NCBI RefSeq assembly: GCF_001954135.1
Contig: NZ_MBEQ01000009.1
Coordinates: forward strand, 124,001 to 188,000
DNA: 64,000 bases
From: Mycobacterium sp. GA-1841
GTDB taxonomy: Bacteria > Actinomycetota > Actinomycetes > Mycobacteriales > Mycobacteriaceae
Reading direction: 5' to 3'
Below, one piece after another: positions 26,810 through 35,035 of this stretch (the first letter of the stretch is position 1; every line of letters starts with the position of its first letter). The translations under genes were made by a program, and so were the position numbers. The notes beneath the pieces were generated by a model. The model saw only the letters and a program-made list of their open reading frames with translations. It did not search any database and was not told where the DNA came from.

Positions 26810-26833
26810 CAAGGAAAGACCGTCGGCGGAACA

Positions 26834-27601
26834 GTGGAGGGCAGGGTGCCGGCACATCGGATACGCCAACCTCGGGTGGCCGAGATCGTGGCGTCCAAGC
26901 TGCGCGACGACATCCTGTCCGGCCGCCTGCGCGAGGGGGATGTCCTGCCTACCCAGGAGAGCCTGTTCGGTGAATTCGGGGTCAGTCCACCCGCGTTGCG
27001 CGAAGCCATCCATCTGCTGGAGACCGACGGGTTGATCTCGGTGCGCCGTGGAAACGTCGGCGGTGCGGTGGTGCAGATGCCGTCGGCCGACCGCACCGCC
27101 CACACCATCGGCATGGTCCTGCAGGCGCGGGCCGCCACGCCCGCCGACGTGAGCGAGGCACTCCTGCATCTCGAACCGATCTGCGCGGGAATGTGCGCCG
27201 CCCGGGAGGATCGAGCGACCGAGGTGGTTCCGTATCTGCAAGCCGAGATCGACGTGCAGACCGCGCAGTTCGATGATCTGTCGCACTACGTACCCAATGC
27301 CCGACGCTTTCACGAGGCGTTGGTGTCCCGTTGCGGGAATGAGCCGATGATCCTGCTGATCGGCTCGTTGGAGTTGATCTGGTCGGCGCACGAATCGTCG
27401 GTGTGGGGTGACGACGTCGATCAGGCGACGATGCGGGCCGCATTGCGCGATCACCAGCGTCTGTTGGACGCGATCGCCGAGGGAGACCCGGCCCGGGCGA
27501 CCAAGCTCGCCGCCGACCACCTGACCGCCGCGCGGCGCACCACACTCGCCGCCGGTTACGACAAAACCATTGAAGCGAGGCTGATTTCGAATGACAGATG
27601 A
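26834..27601 (+). CDS. GntR family transcriptional regulator (FCD type)
   Basis: A 255-residue FCD-type GntR regulator. The winged helix-turn-helix spans about residues 10-75 (TQESLFGEFGVSPPALREAIHLLE) and the FCD domain includes ARRFHEALVSRCGN and a late DHQRLLDAIAEGD, giving the usual metal-binding Asp/His set. GTG at 26834 and GTG at 26846 are both possible starts. It is transcribed away from the nine-gene operon and overlaps the following crotonase by 11 nt. It probably controls both directions through the palindrome at 26792. Confidence 0.9.
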   Translation: MEGRVPAHRIRQPRVAEIVASKLRDDILSGRLREGDVLPTQESLFGEFGVSPPALREAIHLLETDGLISVRRGNVGGAVVQMPSADRTAHTIGMVLQARAATPADVSEALLHLEPICAGMCAAREDRATEVVPYLQAEIDVQTAQFDDLSHYVPNARRFHEALVSRCGNEPMILLIGSLELIWSAHESSVWGDDVDQATMRAALRDHQRLLDAIAEGDPARATKLAADHLTAARRTTLAAGYDKTIEARLISNDR

Positions 27602-28490
27602 CCGCGTGCTCTTCGAGGTCGATGACGATCACCGGATTGCCACCATCACACTGAACAACCCGAAGCAGCGCAATTCTTACGACGCCGCGATGCGCGACGA
27701 GCTGGCCCGGTATCTGGACATCGCGGCGGACGACGATGACATCACCGTGGTGCTGCTGCGCGGCGCCGAGGGAGTGTTCAGTACCGGGGCGGACATGAAC
27801 AATGCCTACGGTTGGTATGGCGATGAGCGCTCGCGCGACGAGCAGAGCGCCGGCGCGAAGACGGCCGCTGTCAAGAAGTCGCGCCCCAGTCAACGTCGGC
27901 GACTCACCGTGGACCGCAAGTCCTTTGGCTTCTATCACAACTTCATGGGGTTTCCGAAGGTCACGGTGGGGGAGATCAGCGGCTACGCGCTCGGCGGCGG
28001 GTTCGAGATGGCGTTGATGACCGACATCTCCGTCATCGCCCGCGACGCCAAGATCGGGATGCCGGCCGCCCGGTTCCTCGGCCCGGCGCTGGGAAGCCTG
28101 CACATGTTCTTTCACCGCCTCGGTCCGGTGCTGGCCCGGCGGCTCTTGCTGACCGGCGACATCATCGAGGCCGGTGCCGTCGAACATCTGGGCATCTTCA
28201 CCGACACGTGTGACGCCGACCAGGTGACGGGCCGGGCGCAGTACTGGGCGGCCAAGGCGGCGAAGATGCCGGCCGACGGGGTGGTGATCGCCAAGGAGGC
28301 GTTCCGGCTTGTCGAACAGAGCCAGGCCTATCAGGGAGAAGAGGTGGCGAGCTACATCTTCCACGCGTACGGCACCAACCTTCAGTTCTCGCCCGGCGAG
28401 TTCAACTTCGTCAAGACCCGGGCGGAACACGGCACCAAGGAGGCGTTCCGGCTGCGTGACGAGCATTTCCACGTCCCGGAACCGCAGTGA
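27591..28490 (+). CDS. Enoyl-CoA hydratase/isomerase family protein (crotonase)
   Basis: A 299-residue crotonase, longer than usual because of an insert of about 35 mostly charged residues (about 80-115, containing DERSRDEQSAGAKTAAVKKS) after the first oxyanion segment VFSTGADMNNA. The second oxyanion segment GYALGGGFEMALMTDI is canonical. The insert could form a lid or a partner-binding surface. The start overlaps the GntR gene by 11 nt, and a thiolase follows 52 bp downstream. The function is probably a hydratase or C-C hydrolase step in CoA-ester catabolism. Confidence 0.9.
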   Translation: MTDDRVLFEVDDDHRIATITLNNPKQRNSYDAAMRDELARYLDIAADDDDITVVLLRGAEGVFSTGADMNNAYGWYGDERSRDEQSAGAKTAAVKKSRPSQRRRLTVDRKSFGFYHNFMGFPKVTVGEISGYALGGGFEMALMTDISVIARDAKIGMPAARFLGPALGSLHMFFHRLGPVLARRLLLTGDIIEAGAVEHLGIFTDTCDADQVTGRAQYWAAKAAKMPADGVVIAKEAFRLVEQSQAYQGEEVASYIFHAYGTNLQFSPGEFNFVKTRAEHGTKEAFRLRDEHFHVPEPQ

Positions 28491-28542
28491 GCCGGACTCC
28501 TGGTACGTTTACACAAGAACTCGATATCGTAAAGGTGGAACC

Positions 28543-29718
28543 ATGCCAACACCCGTCATCGTGGGCGCTGCCCGCACTGCGATCGGCCGCTCCTTCAAGG
28601 GGACGCTGGTCAACACACCGCCCGAGGATCTACTCGTCCCCGTCCTGGCCGAGGTGGTTCGCCGGGCCGGTATCTCCCCGGAGGCGATCGACGACCTGAT
28701 CATCGCCGAATCGAACTACGGCGGCGGTGACCTGGCCCGTTATGCCGCGGACATCCTCGGTTGGCAGTCGGTGCCGGGACAGGCCGTCAACCGGCACTGC
28801 GCGGGCAGCTTGACCGCGATCGGCAACGCGTCTGCGCAGATCGGTTCCGGCATGGAGCGCGTGTTGATCGCCGGGGGTGTGCAGTCCCTGTCGATGACGC
28901 CGCTGACCAACTGGCGGATCCCCGGGCCAGAGCTCAAGTTCGAGGAGCGCTGGATGACGCCCACCCACGTCGAGACGCCGGACGCCCCCATGCGTGACAT
29001 GTCGATCACCGTCGGCTGGAACACCGCCCAGTCGGCCGGGCTGACCCGTGAGGACATGGATGCGTGGGCCGCGCGGTCACACCAGCGCGCGATCGCGGCG
29101 ATCGATGCCGGCAAGTTCGTCGACGAGATCGTCCCACTCAAGATCACCCAGCCGGACGGCTCGGTCACCGAGTTCAGTGTCGACGAGCACCCGCGTCGTG
29201 GCACCACCGCCGAGAAGCTCGCCGAGCTCAAGGTCCTGCACCCGGAGATCGAAGGATTCTCCATCACCGCGGGCAACAGCAGCGGCACCAATGATGCTGC
29301 CGCTGCTGTCGCCCTGGTCGATGCCGACTATGCCGCAGCCGAGAAGTTGGACGTCCTGGCCACGGTCAAGGCCTGGGCCGCGGTGGGCGTCGCGCCGCGC
29401 GACACCGGTCTCGGTGGCGTCAAGGTGATCGGCAAGGTTCTGGACCGGGCCGGGCTCAAGCCGTCCGATGTGGCGCTGTGGGAGATCAACGAGGCATTCG
29501 CCTCCGTGCCGATCGCCGCGGTGCGCGAGTACGGGATCGACGAGGAATTGGTGAACTTCTCCGGCAGCGGTTGCAGCCTGGGACACCCGATCTCGGCGTC
29601 GGGCGCCCGCATGGTCACCACCCTGGTCTACGAACTGAAGCGCCGCGGTGGCGGCATCGGCGTCGCCGCCATGTGCGCCGGCGGCGGTCAGGGCGGCGCC
29701 GTCGTCATCGAGGTTTAG
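28543..29718 (+). CDS. Thiolase (acetyl-CoA acetyltransferase family)
   Basis: A 391-residue thiolase with Cys86 in NRHCAGSLTAIG, NEAFASVP, His348 in GHPISASGARM and Cys378 in CAGGGQG, so all catalytic residues are present. The ATG at 28543 is preceded by AAAGGTGGAA. Longer in-frame readings run back through the crotonase gene and are not protein-like. It would release acetyl- or propionyl-CoA from a 3-oxoacyl-CoA. Its 3' end overlaps the convergent MerR gene by 14 nt. Confidence 0.93.
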   Translation: MPTPVIVGAARTAIGRSFKGTLVNTPPEDLLVPVLAEVVRRAGISPEAIDDLIIAESNYGGGDLARYAADILGWQSVPGQAVNRHCAGSLTAIGNASAQIGSGMERVLIAGGVQSLSMTPLTNWRIPGPELKFEERWMTPTHVETPDAPMRDMSITVGWNTAQSAGLTREDMDAWAARSHQRAIAAIDAGKFVDEIVPLKITQPDGSVTEFSVDEHPRRGTTAEKLAELKVLHPEIEGFSITAGNSSGTNDAAAAVALVDADYAAAEKLDVLATVKAWAAVGVAPRDTGLGGVKVIGKVLDRAGLKPSDVALWEINEAFASVPIAAVREYGIDEELVNFSGSGCSLGHPISASGARMVTTLVYELKRRGGGIGVAAMCAGGGQGGAVVIEV

Positions 29719-30547
29719 TGCGTTCGGCGTGAGCCCGATGGGGACGATCCGGTGCGATCTCCCCATCGGCCTCACTGTGGGCGGCGGTGTCCGGGCCGGC
29801 CTCCGCCTTGCCTGCGCCTTGATATTCGTGCAACTCGGCGCGAACCGCTTCGTCGAATGCTCGGTCCAGGCTTGCATGCGCGAGACGCCGTGCTGCCCTG
29901 CGCATGGTGTCTACCAGGTCAGCGGCCCAGGCAAGTTCGGCATCGTTGGTGGGCAGCCAGCCCGGCCCCCGCTGACGGACAACTTCGGTATGACCGCCGC
30001 GAGTCAGCTCACGGGCGGCCGCGTCGAGCTTCTTGTCGACCGCCGCACTGGTTTTCAGAAGTATCTCGAGCGGCATTCCGCGGGAGACGAGTGAGCCGAA
30101 GTCATCGATGAGTCGCACATCGGTGACCGAGTAGGTGTTCTCGTCGCCTGTCGGCGCGATCACGCCATGATCGGTCAGCCGGCGCAACATCTTCGGGTCG
30201 AGCCGGCCGAGCCGCTCCTCGAGCTCTTCGAGGGACATGGTGCGCGGCTCCGGGCGCGACCACGGTGCGGTGACCAGTTCCTCGAGGTCGGACAGATCCA
30301 GCACGTCGACGAGGTTCTGGCCGGGCTGCAAGCCGGTCAGGAACTTCATGATGTGCTTGAGGGTGAAGCCCTCACCGAGCAATCGGGTGATGGCGCGCAG
30401 TTGCCGCAGATGCCGATCGGTGTAAATGGCCACCCTGCCCCGGCGCTGGGGCCGGGGCAGCAGCCCGTTGTCCTGGTAGACACGCACGTTCCGGGTTGTC
30501 GTCCCCGCCTCCCGAGCGAGGTCGTCAATCCGATACTCGGTCACCAC
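29705..30547 (-). CDS. MerR family transcriptional regulator
   Basis: A 280-residue regulator with a MerR-type helix-turn-helix at the N terminus (YRIDDLAREAGTTTRNVRVYQDNGLLP) and the usual second recognition region (IYTDRHLRQLRAITRLLGEGF). The rest is helical with no visible metal-binding cysteines, so it is not a metal sensor; a ligand-responsive activator is likely. A polar tail of about 40 residues ends the protein. It begins 6 bp after the Baeyer-Villiger monooxygenase gene and so is the last gene of that operon. The C-terminal coding end overlaps the convergent thiolase by 14 nt. Confidence 0.88.
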   Translation of the reverse strand: MVTEYRIDDLAREAGTTTRNVRVYQDNGLLPRPQRRGRVAIYTDRHLRQLRAITRLLGEGFTLKHIMKFLTGLQPGQNLVDVLDLSDLEELVTAPWSRPEPRTMSLEELEERLGRLDPKMLRRLTDHGVIAPTGDENTYSVTDVRLIDDFGSLVSRGMPLEILLKTSAAVDKKLDAAARELTRGGHTEVVRQRGPGWLPTNDAELAWAADLVDTMRRAARRLAHASLDRAFDEAVRAELHEYQGAGKAEAGPDTAAHSEADGEIAPDRPHRAHAERTKPR

Positions 30548-30553
30548 GGAATC

Positions 30554-32095
30554 CTATCCGGTGGTGAGCGGATCGCCGCTGACCTGCGCCGCGGTGCTCA
30601 TGTCGTCGCGGCCTGCCGCGGTCTCATCGTCCCGGCGTGCGGTGATCTTGTAGTCGTGCAGGTTGACGGTCTTGAGCTGATTGACGTACTGCGTGGCGAA
30701 CCCGGGGTACATGGTCGCATTGAAACCGTCCTCCGTCAGATACCAGCTCTGGCAACCGGAATTCCAGGTCGTCGACCGCAGACGGCGTTGGATGTGTTCG
30801 TTGTAGCGGTCCTGGGCCTCCGGGCGCACGTCCAACGACTTCCAGTCGTACCGCAGAACAGTGGAGATCGCCTCGACGATGTAGTTGATCTGAGCCTCCA
30901 TGTACACCAGGGCGGAACTGTGTCCCGGCCCGGAATTCGGGCCAAAGGTGAAGTACAGGTTGGGGTAACCCGACACTGCGATGCTGCGGTAGGCGTAGGC
31001 GCCGCGACTCCATTCGGCGGCGAGCTCCCGGCCGTCGATGCCGGTGATCGGGAACGGCGTCCCGGTTTTGCAGACATCGAACCCGGTGGCGAACACGATG
31101 CAGTCGAATTGGTGCTCGATGCCCTCGACGGTGCGAATTCCGTTGGGGGACAGGCGGGCGATCGGCCAGGTCACCAGCTTGCAGTTGTCGGCTTGCAGGG
31201 CGGGATAGTACTCACTGGTCATCAACAGCCGTTTGCACCCGGCGGAGAAATCCGGTGTCAGCTGTCGCCGCAACCATGGATCCTTCACCTGTAGACGAAG
31301 ATTGGCGCTGCTGACCGCCTCGACCACCCGGGTGAAGGGGGTATCCCAGACCACGCCGAGAGCGACCGACTCGTGTCCCCAGTACCAGGCGCTGCGCATG
31401 AGGCTCTGGGTCAGTGGGAGGTTGCGGTAGAGGCGCTTGAGCCAGCCGCTGGTCGGCGTGTTGATCCGTGGCAGCACCCATCCCGGGGTGCGCTGGAAGA
31501 CCTTGACCGACTTGGCCGTCTTGACCAGTTCGGGCACGATCTGGACTCCGCTGGCGCCGGTGCCGATGACCGCGACCCGTTTGTCCGTGAAATCGTAGTC
31601 GTGGTCCCACCGGGCGCTGTGAATCTTGTGACCCTCGTAGGTGTCGATTCCGGGGATGTTCGGGAAGCTGGCGTTGGCCAGTGGACCGGAGGCGACGATG
31701 ACGTTCCGGGCCCGCACGGCGTCCCGGCCTTCCAGATCCACGACCCACTCACCGGCAACCGCATCGTAGGCAACGCCCACGACGGTGTGGTCGAACCGGA
31801 TCTTGGGTGCCAGACCGGATGATTCGACCATGCCGTCGATGTACCCGAGGATCTCGGCGCTGCCCGAATAGGTGTGCGACCAGTCCGGGTTGGTCGCGAA
31901 ACTGTACGAGTACAGCCGGGACGGAATGTCGCAGGCCGCACCGGGATACGTGTTGTCGCGCCACGTTCCGCCGACCCGGGAATCGCGCTCGAATATCACG
32001 AAGTCGTCGATGCCCTCGGCCGCCAGGCGGATGGCTGCACCGATGCCGGCGAATCCGGCGCCGATGATGGCAACAGAGAGGGGAGAAGAAGTCAT
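30554..32095 (-). CDS. Baeyer-Villiger-type flavoprotein monooxygenase (MymA/EthA-like)
   Basis: A 513-residue class B monooxygenase using FAD and NADPH. FAD binding is by GAGFAG near residue 11. The NADPH loop is GTGASGVQ, and the segment YEGHKIHSARWD matches the Baeyer-Villiger fingerprint F/YxGxxxHxxxW. Further BVMO features are FATGFD and the GPNSGPGHSS segment near the C terminus. It would convert a ketone to an ester or lactone. The start is the ATG at 32095. The operon (hydrolase, SDR, diiron protein, BVMO, MerR) parallels the M. tuberculosis mymA operon in including an HSL-type esterase and an SDR. Confidence 0.92.
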   Translation of the reverse strand: MTSSPLSVAIIGAGFAGIGAAIRLAAEGIDDFVIFERDSRVGGTWRDNTYPGAACDIPSRLYSYSFATNPDWSHTYSGSAEILGYIDGMVESSGLAPKIRFDHTVVGVAYDAVAGEWVVDLEGRDAVRARNVIVASGPLANASFPNIPGIDTYEGHKIHSARWDHDYDFTDKRVAVIGTGASGVQIVPELVKTAKSVKVFQRTPGWVLPRINTPTSGWLKRLYRNLPLTQSLMRSAWYWGHESVALGVVWDTPFTRVVEAVSSANLRLQVKDPWLRRQLTPDFSAGCKRLLMTSEYYPALQADNCKLVTWPIARLSPNGIRTVEGIEHQFDCIVFATGFDVCKTGTPFPITGIDGRELAAEWSRGAYAYRSIAVSGYPNLYFTFGPNSGPGHSSALVYMEAQINYIVEAISTVLRYDWKSLDVRPEAQDRYNEHIQRRLRSTTWNSGCQSWYLTEDGFNATMYPGFATQYVNQLKTVNLHDYKITARRDDETAAGRDDMSTAAQVSGDPLTTG

Positions 32096-32112
32096 GTCGT
32101 CGATCGATTCTC

Positions 32113-33033
32113 TCAGGCGACCGGTTCGTAGGTCAGTTCCTGCGACCAGGTCGGGGTGTTCTGGACCAACGACATCGGGATCACTCCGGTGATCTTGACC
32201 AACGAATCGGCCAGCCAGTGGTACTTGGAGGTCCGGTCGATCACCTTGCGGCTCTGCCACGAGATGATCCGGTACATCGGCAGGCGACGGGCGAATTCGC
32301 TGCGCTCACCGACACTTTGGAACCTGCGCATCGCCTGGTACAACCGGTCCTCGTTGACACCCATCTCGACGATGTTGTCGCGCATCTTGTTCAGCAGCGG
32401 GAAATAGCTGAGTACTCCGACCAGGAACGTGGGCTTGATCCAGCCACCCACGAGCTCGATCAGCAGCTTGCGCATATCGGCATGGCCCAGAATGTCCATC
32501 ACCTCGAAGTCGACGGCCAGATGCCGGGACTCATCGGAGTTGATCCGCTTGAACACCTCTTGCGCCACCGGATCTTTGACCTCATCGGTGATGAACTTGA
32601 TCAGCGCGCCATCCAGTGCCACCTCGAGCATGGGGATGACCGTGCCCAGGAACGTCAGACCCATTCCGTCGGAATGCTTGTCGAGCCAATTGATGACCAG
32701 CTGGACGTTGACGTTCGGCGGTGGGATCTCGTCGTTTTCGAGCATGCCCCACCTGCGCATCAAGGCGAGCTCGGCGTTGGCATGCTTCTGCTCTTCGGCG
32801 TGGAAATGCTCGTAGATGCTCTTGAGGGTCGGATTCGGTGCCTTCTTCGCCAGGGCGGCGAAACCGCGGGCGCCGACGTTCTCGATCCACATCAGGTCGG
32901 TCATGAACGGCTTGAGTTTGGCATGCAGCTCGGGCTCGATCAGCTCGGCTCCCGGTGCGTCCCAGTCGATGTCGACCAGGGCCCACTGCCGGTCCTTGAT
33001 CATCTGCAGCATGTTGTCGAGATCCATCGCCAT
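32113..33033 (-). CDS. Ferritin-like diiron protein, probable oxygenase/hydroxylase
   Basis: A 306-residue four-helix diiron protein. The candidate iron ligands are Glu51 (IEN), Glu81 and His84 (EEQKH), Glu137 (MLEVAL), and Glu168 and His171 (DESRH), the full two ExxH plus two Glu set of ferritin-like oxygenases. The fold is closest in pattern to AurF-like or metal-dependent hydroxylases of actinobacteria. ATG at 33033 has AAAGGA upstream. It lies between the SDR and the BVMO genes. I infer that it hydroxylates a substrate that the SDR then oxidises to a ketone for the BVMO, but it could also be a lipid desaturase relative. Confidence 0.8.
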   Translation of the reverse strand: MAMDLDNMLQMIKDRQWALVDIDWDAPGAELIEPELHAKLKPFMTDLMWIENVGARGFAALAKKAPNPTLKSIYEHFHAEEQKHANAELALMRRWGMLENDEIPPPNVNVQLVINWLDKHSDGMGLTFLGTVIPMLEVALDGALIKFITDEVKDPVAQEVFKRINSDESRHLAVDFEVMDILGHADMRKLLIELVGGWIKPTFLVGVLSYFPLLNKMRDNIVEMGVNEDRLYQAMRRFQSVGERSEFARRLPMYRIISWQSRKVIDRTSKYHWLADSLVKITGVIPMSLVQNTPTWSQELTYEPVA

Positions 33034-33074
33034 GATGCGTCCTTTCTCGAGTTGGTTCGGTTGTCGGGGAGGGT

Positions 33075-33932
33075 TCAGTCTTTGGGAAGAACCCGGCCGA
33101 GCAGTCCGGCACCGCGGACATAGAGGCCGGGGAAGTGTCGTTTCAGGTGCCAGATGACTGTCGCGTCGATCTGGGGCACCACGTACAGCCGGCCACTGTC
33201 GTGCGCGTCGAGGGTGCGGGCGGCGACGTTGTCCGGAGACAGCCCGGTCCATCGGGCCAGCTGCTGGCTGAGATTCATCGAGCCGGGGGTGATGCGACCG
33301 TCCTGAAAGACGTTGGTCTTCACGAAGGTCGGGCACAGCACCGTGACCGCGACACCCGCACCGGCAAGTTCGGCGGCCAGCGTCTCCGACAGCGACATCA
33401 CGCCCGCTTTCGAGACGTTGTATGGCGCCATCGACGGTGCGGCAGCAAATCCGGCGGCGGAGGCCACGTTGATGATCCCGCCCCGGCCGGCCTGGCGCAG
33501 GATGGGAGTGAAGACCTCACACCCGTACACCACACCCCACAGATTGATCCCGAGCGCCCAGTCCCAGTCCTCGAACCCGATGGCGCCGACGGGTTTGCCG
33601 CCCACGCCGACGCCGGCGTTGTTGATCACCAGAGTCGGTGGACCGCCGAAGATGCTGTTGGCCTGCTTGGCCAACTGTTCGACCGCGCTGCGATCGGATA
33701 CGTCGCAGACCACCGCGTGGCCTTTCCCGGTGGATAGTTCGCCGATCAACTTCACCGTCTCGTCGGCCCGGTCCGGATCGATATCGGCACAGATGACCTC
33801 GCCACCCCTCCGGGCGAGCTCAAGGGCGAACGACCGCCCGATGCCGCTACCGGCGCCGGTTACCACGGCCTTCGCGTCGGTGCAGCGACGATCACCGCGA
33901 AAAGCTTTGAGCAGCATGTCGATTCCGAACAT
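33075..33932 (-). CDS. SDR family oxidoreductase (SadH-like)
   Basis: A 285-residue short-chain dehydrogenase. It has the cofactor motif TGAGSGIG, NNAGVGVGG, a catalytic Ser in NVASAAG and YNVSK. A C-terminal extension of about 50 residues (VVPQIDATVIWHLKRHFPG) matches the SadH/Rv3085 type, where it is thought to bind membranes or substrate. It would oxidise a secondary alcohol to a ketone, suitable for the BVMO downstream. It shares one base with the upstream hydrolase stop (TGATG), so the pair is coupled. Confidence 0.88.
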   Translation of the reverse strand: MFGIDMLLKAFRGDRRCTDAKAVVTGAGSGIGRSFALELARRGGEVICADIDPDRADETVKLIGELSTGKGHAVVCDVSDRSAVEQLAKQANSIFGGPPTLVINNAGVGVGGKPVGAIGFEDWDWALGINLWGVVYGCEVFTPILRQAGRGGIINVASAAGFAAAPSMAPYNVSKAGVMSLSETLAAELAGAGVAVTVLCPTFVKTNVFQDGRITPGSMNLSQQLARWTGLSPDNVAARTLDAHDSGRLYVVPQIDATVIWHLKRHFPGLYVRGAGLLGRVLPKD

Positions 33933-34924
33933 CAGCAGACCTCCACTCGGTTATCGGACCGGCCGTTGCTCAGGGCAGAGGAGATGAATCCCGCCGCGCG
34001 GCGCAGCGCCAGTCCCGCTTCCGGTGCCAGCCGGGGCAGGGCCTGGAACACGTGCACCATTCCGGGCCAGACTTCGAGAGTGCTCGACCCGCCGGCCTGG
34101 ATCACTTCGGCGTCGAGGTATCGTGCATCGGCGCTGAGCATTTCGAACTCGCCCACCTGGATCAGCATGGGCGGCAGGCGATTCGCCTTGTCGAAGGAGA
34201 GACGTAGCCGCGGCTGTTCGGAGTCCTGCGCGGTGGTGTAGAGACCGACCAACCGCCGTGCGGCGGTGGCGGACATGGCCGGATCGCGTCGCACTTTCTC
34301 CTGCCGCAGAGCGAGTTCCATGGTGAGGTCGATCAGCGGGGAGAACAGCACCACTGCCGCAGGCTGGAAACCGGATTCGTCTGCGTGCTGGAGCAGCAGG
34401 TCGCAGGTCAAGTGTCCACCTGCGGAGTCCGCGCCGATCACGACGTCCGATGCCGCATATCCCTGACCGAGCAACCAGCGATAGCCCGCTTCGACATCGT
34501 CGGCGGCAGCGGGGAAGCGGTGTTCGGGGGCCAAGCGGTAGTCGACCGAGAAGAACGGCATGCCGGTCGCCTCGGACAGTTGCGCCACGAGCTTGCGGTG
34601 CGTTCGCGCCGAACAGATCACGTATGCGCTGCCATGGATGTAATAGCCGGCGCGCGTGCCGAATTCCACTCCCGGACCGAGCACCCATTCGCCGCGGACG
34701 CCGCGCTGGCGAACCGGAATGACTCGGGTGCCGTCGGGCATCGTTCCCAATGTCCCCATGATGGTGGCGATCAGTCCGCGCGAAAACCACACGCCCGCGC
34801 GATTCATAGGGATGACTCCGGTGAGACAGCCCAACGTGTACCGGGTGGCCGCACCGGTGACGACGGCACGCAAAGAGGGTTTGTCGGGCACGGTCGGGAA
34901 GTCGGTTGAGGCAACTGCGGTCAC
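33932..34924 (-). CDS. HSL-family alpha/beta hydrolase (LipR-like esterase)
   Basis: A 330-residue esterase of the hormone-sensitive lipase family. The nucleophile Ser is in GADSAGG, the oxyanion motif is YIHGSAYVI where HGGG is expected, and the His is in MVHVFQ. It resembles LipR of the mymA operon in context. The GTG at 34924 is preferred because the longer reading to 34960 runs through a perfect 22-bp palindrome that looks like an operator. It is first in the operon. It may hydrolyse esters made by the BVMO or release the substrate. Confidence 0.87.
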   Translation of the reverse strand: MTAVASTDFPTVPDKPSLRAVVTGAATRYTLGCLTGVIPMNRAGVWFSRGLIATIMGTLGTMPDGTRVIPVRQRGVRGEWVLGPGVEFGTRAGYYIHGSAYVICSARTHRKLVAQLSEATGMPFFSVDYRLAPEHRFPAAADDVEAGYRWLLGQGYAASDVVIGADSAGGHLTCDLLLQHADESGFQPAAVVLFSPLIDLTMELALRQEKVRRDPAMSATAARRLVGLYTTAQDSEQPRLRLSFDKANRLPPMLIQVGEFEMLSADARYLDAEVIQAGGSSTLEVWPGMVHVFQALPRLAPEAGLALRRAAGFISSALSNGRSDNRVEVC

Positions 34925-34945
34925 ATGGTTTACGTCACCACAGAC

Positions 34946-34967
34946 TGTTACATTTGTCAATGTAACA
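34946..34967. promoter_or_regulatory. 22-bp palindrome with perfect 9-bp arms, candidate operator
   Basis: TGTTACATT-TGTC-AATGTAACA has fully complementary 9-bp arms. On the minus strand it contains a TTGACA -35 candidate (34961-34956) for the BVMO operon, whose first gene starts 22 bp away. Binding by a repressor (TetR type) or by the operon's MerR protein would block or remodel the promoter. Confidence 0.7.
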
Positions 34968-35035
34968 ATCGACTATGGCAATGATGGCTGGTCCTCCATC
35001 GCCAGAATGTCGGTGGGTGTTGGTGAAATTGCCGC

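Noticed and set aside
26982..28472. 496-residue minus-strand open frame
   Set aside because: Antisense to the GntR and crotonase genes, both of which have clear family motifs.
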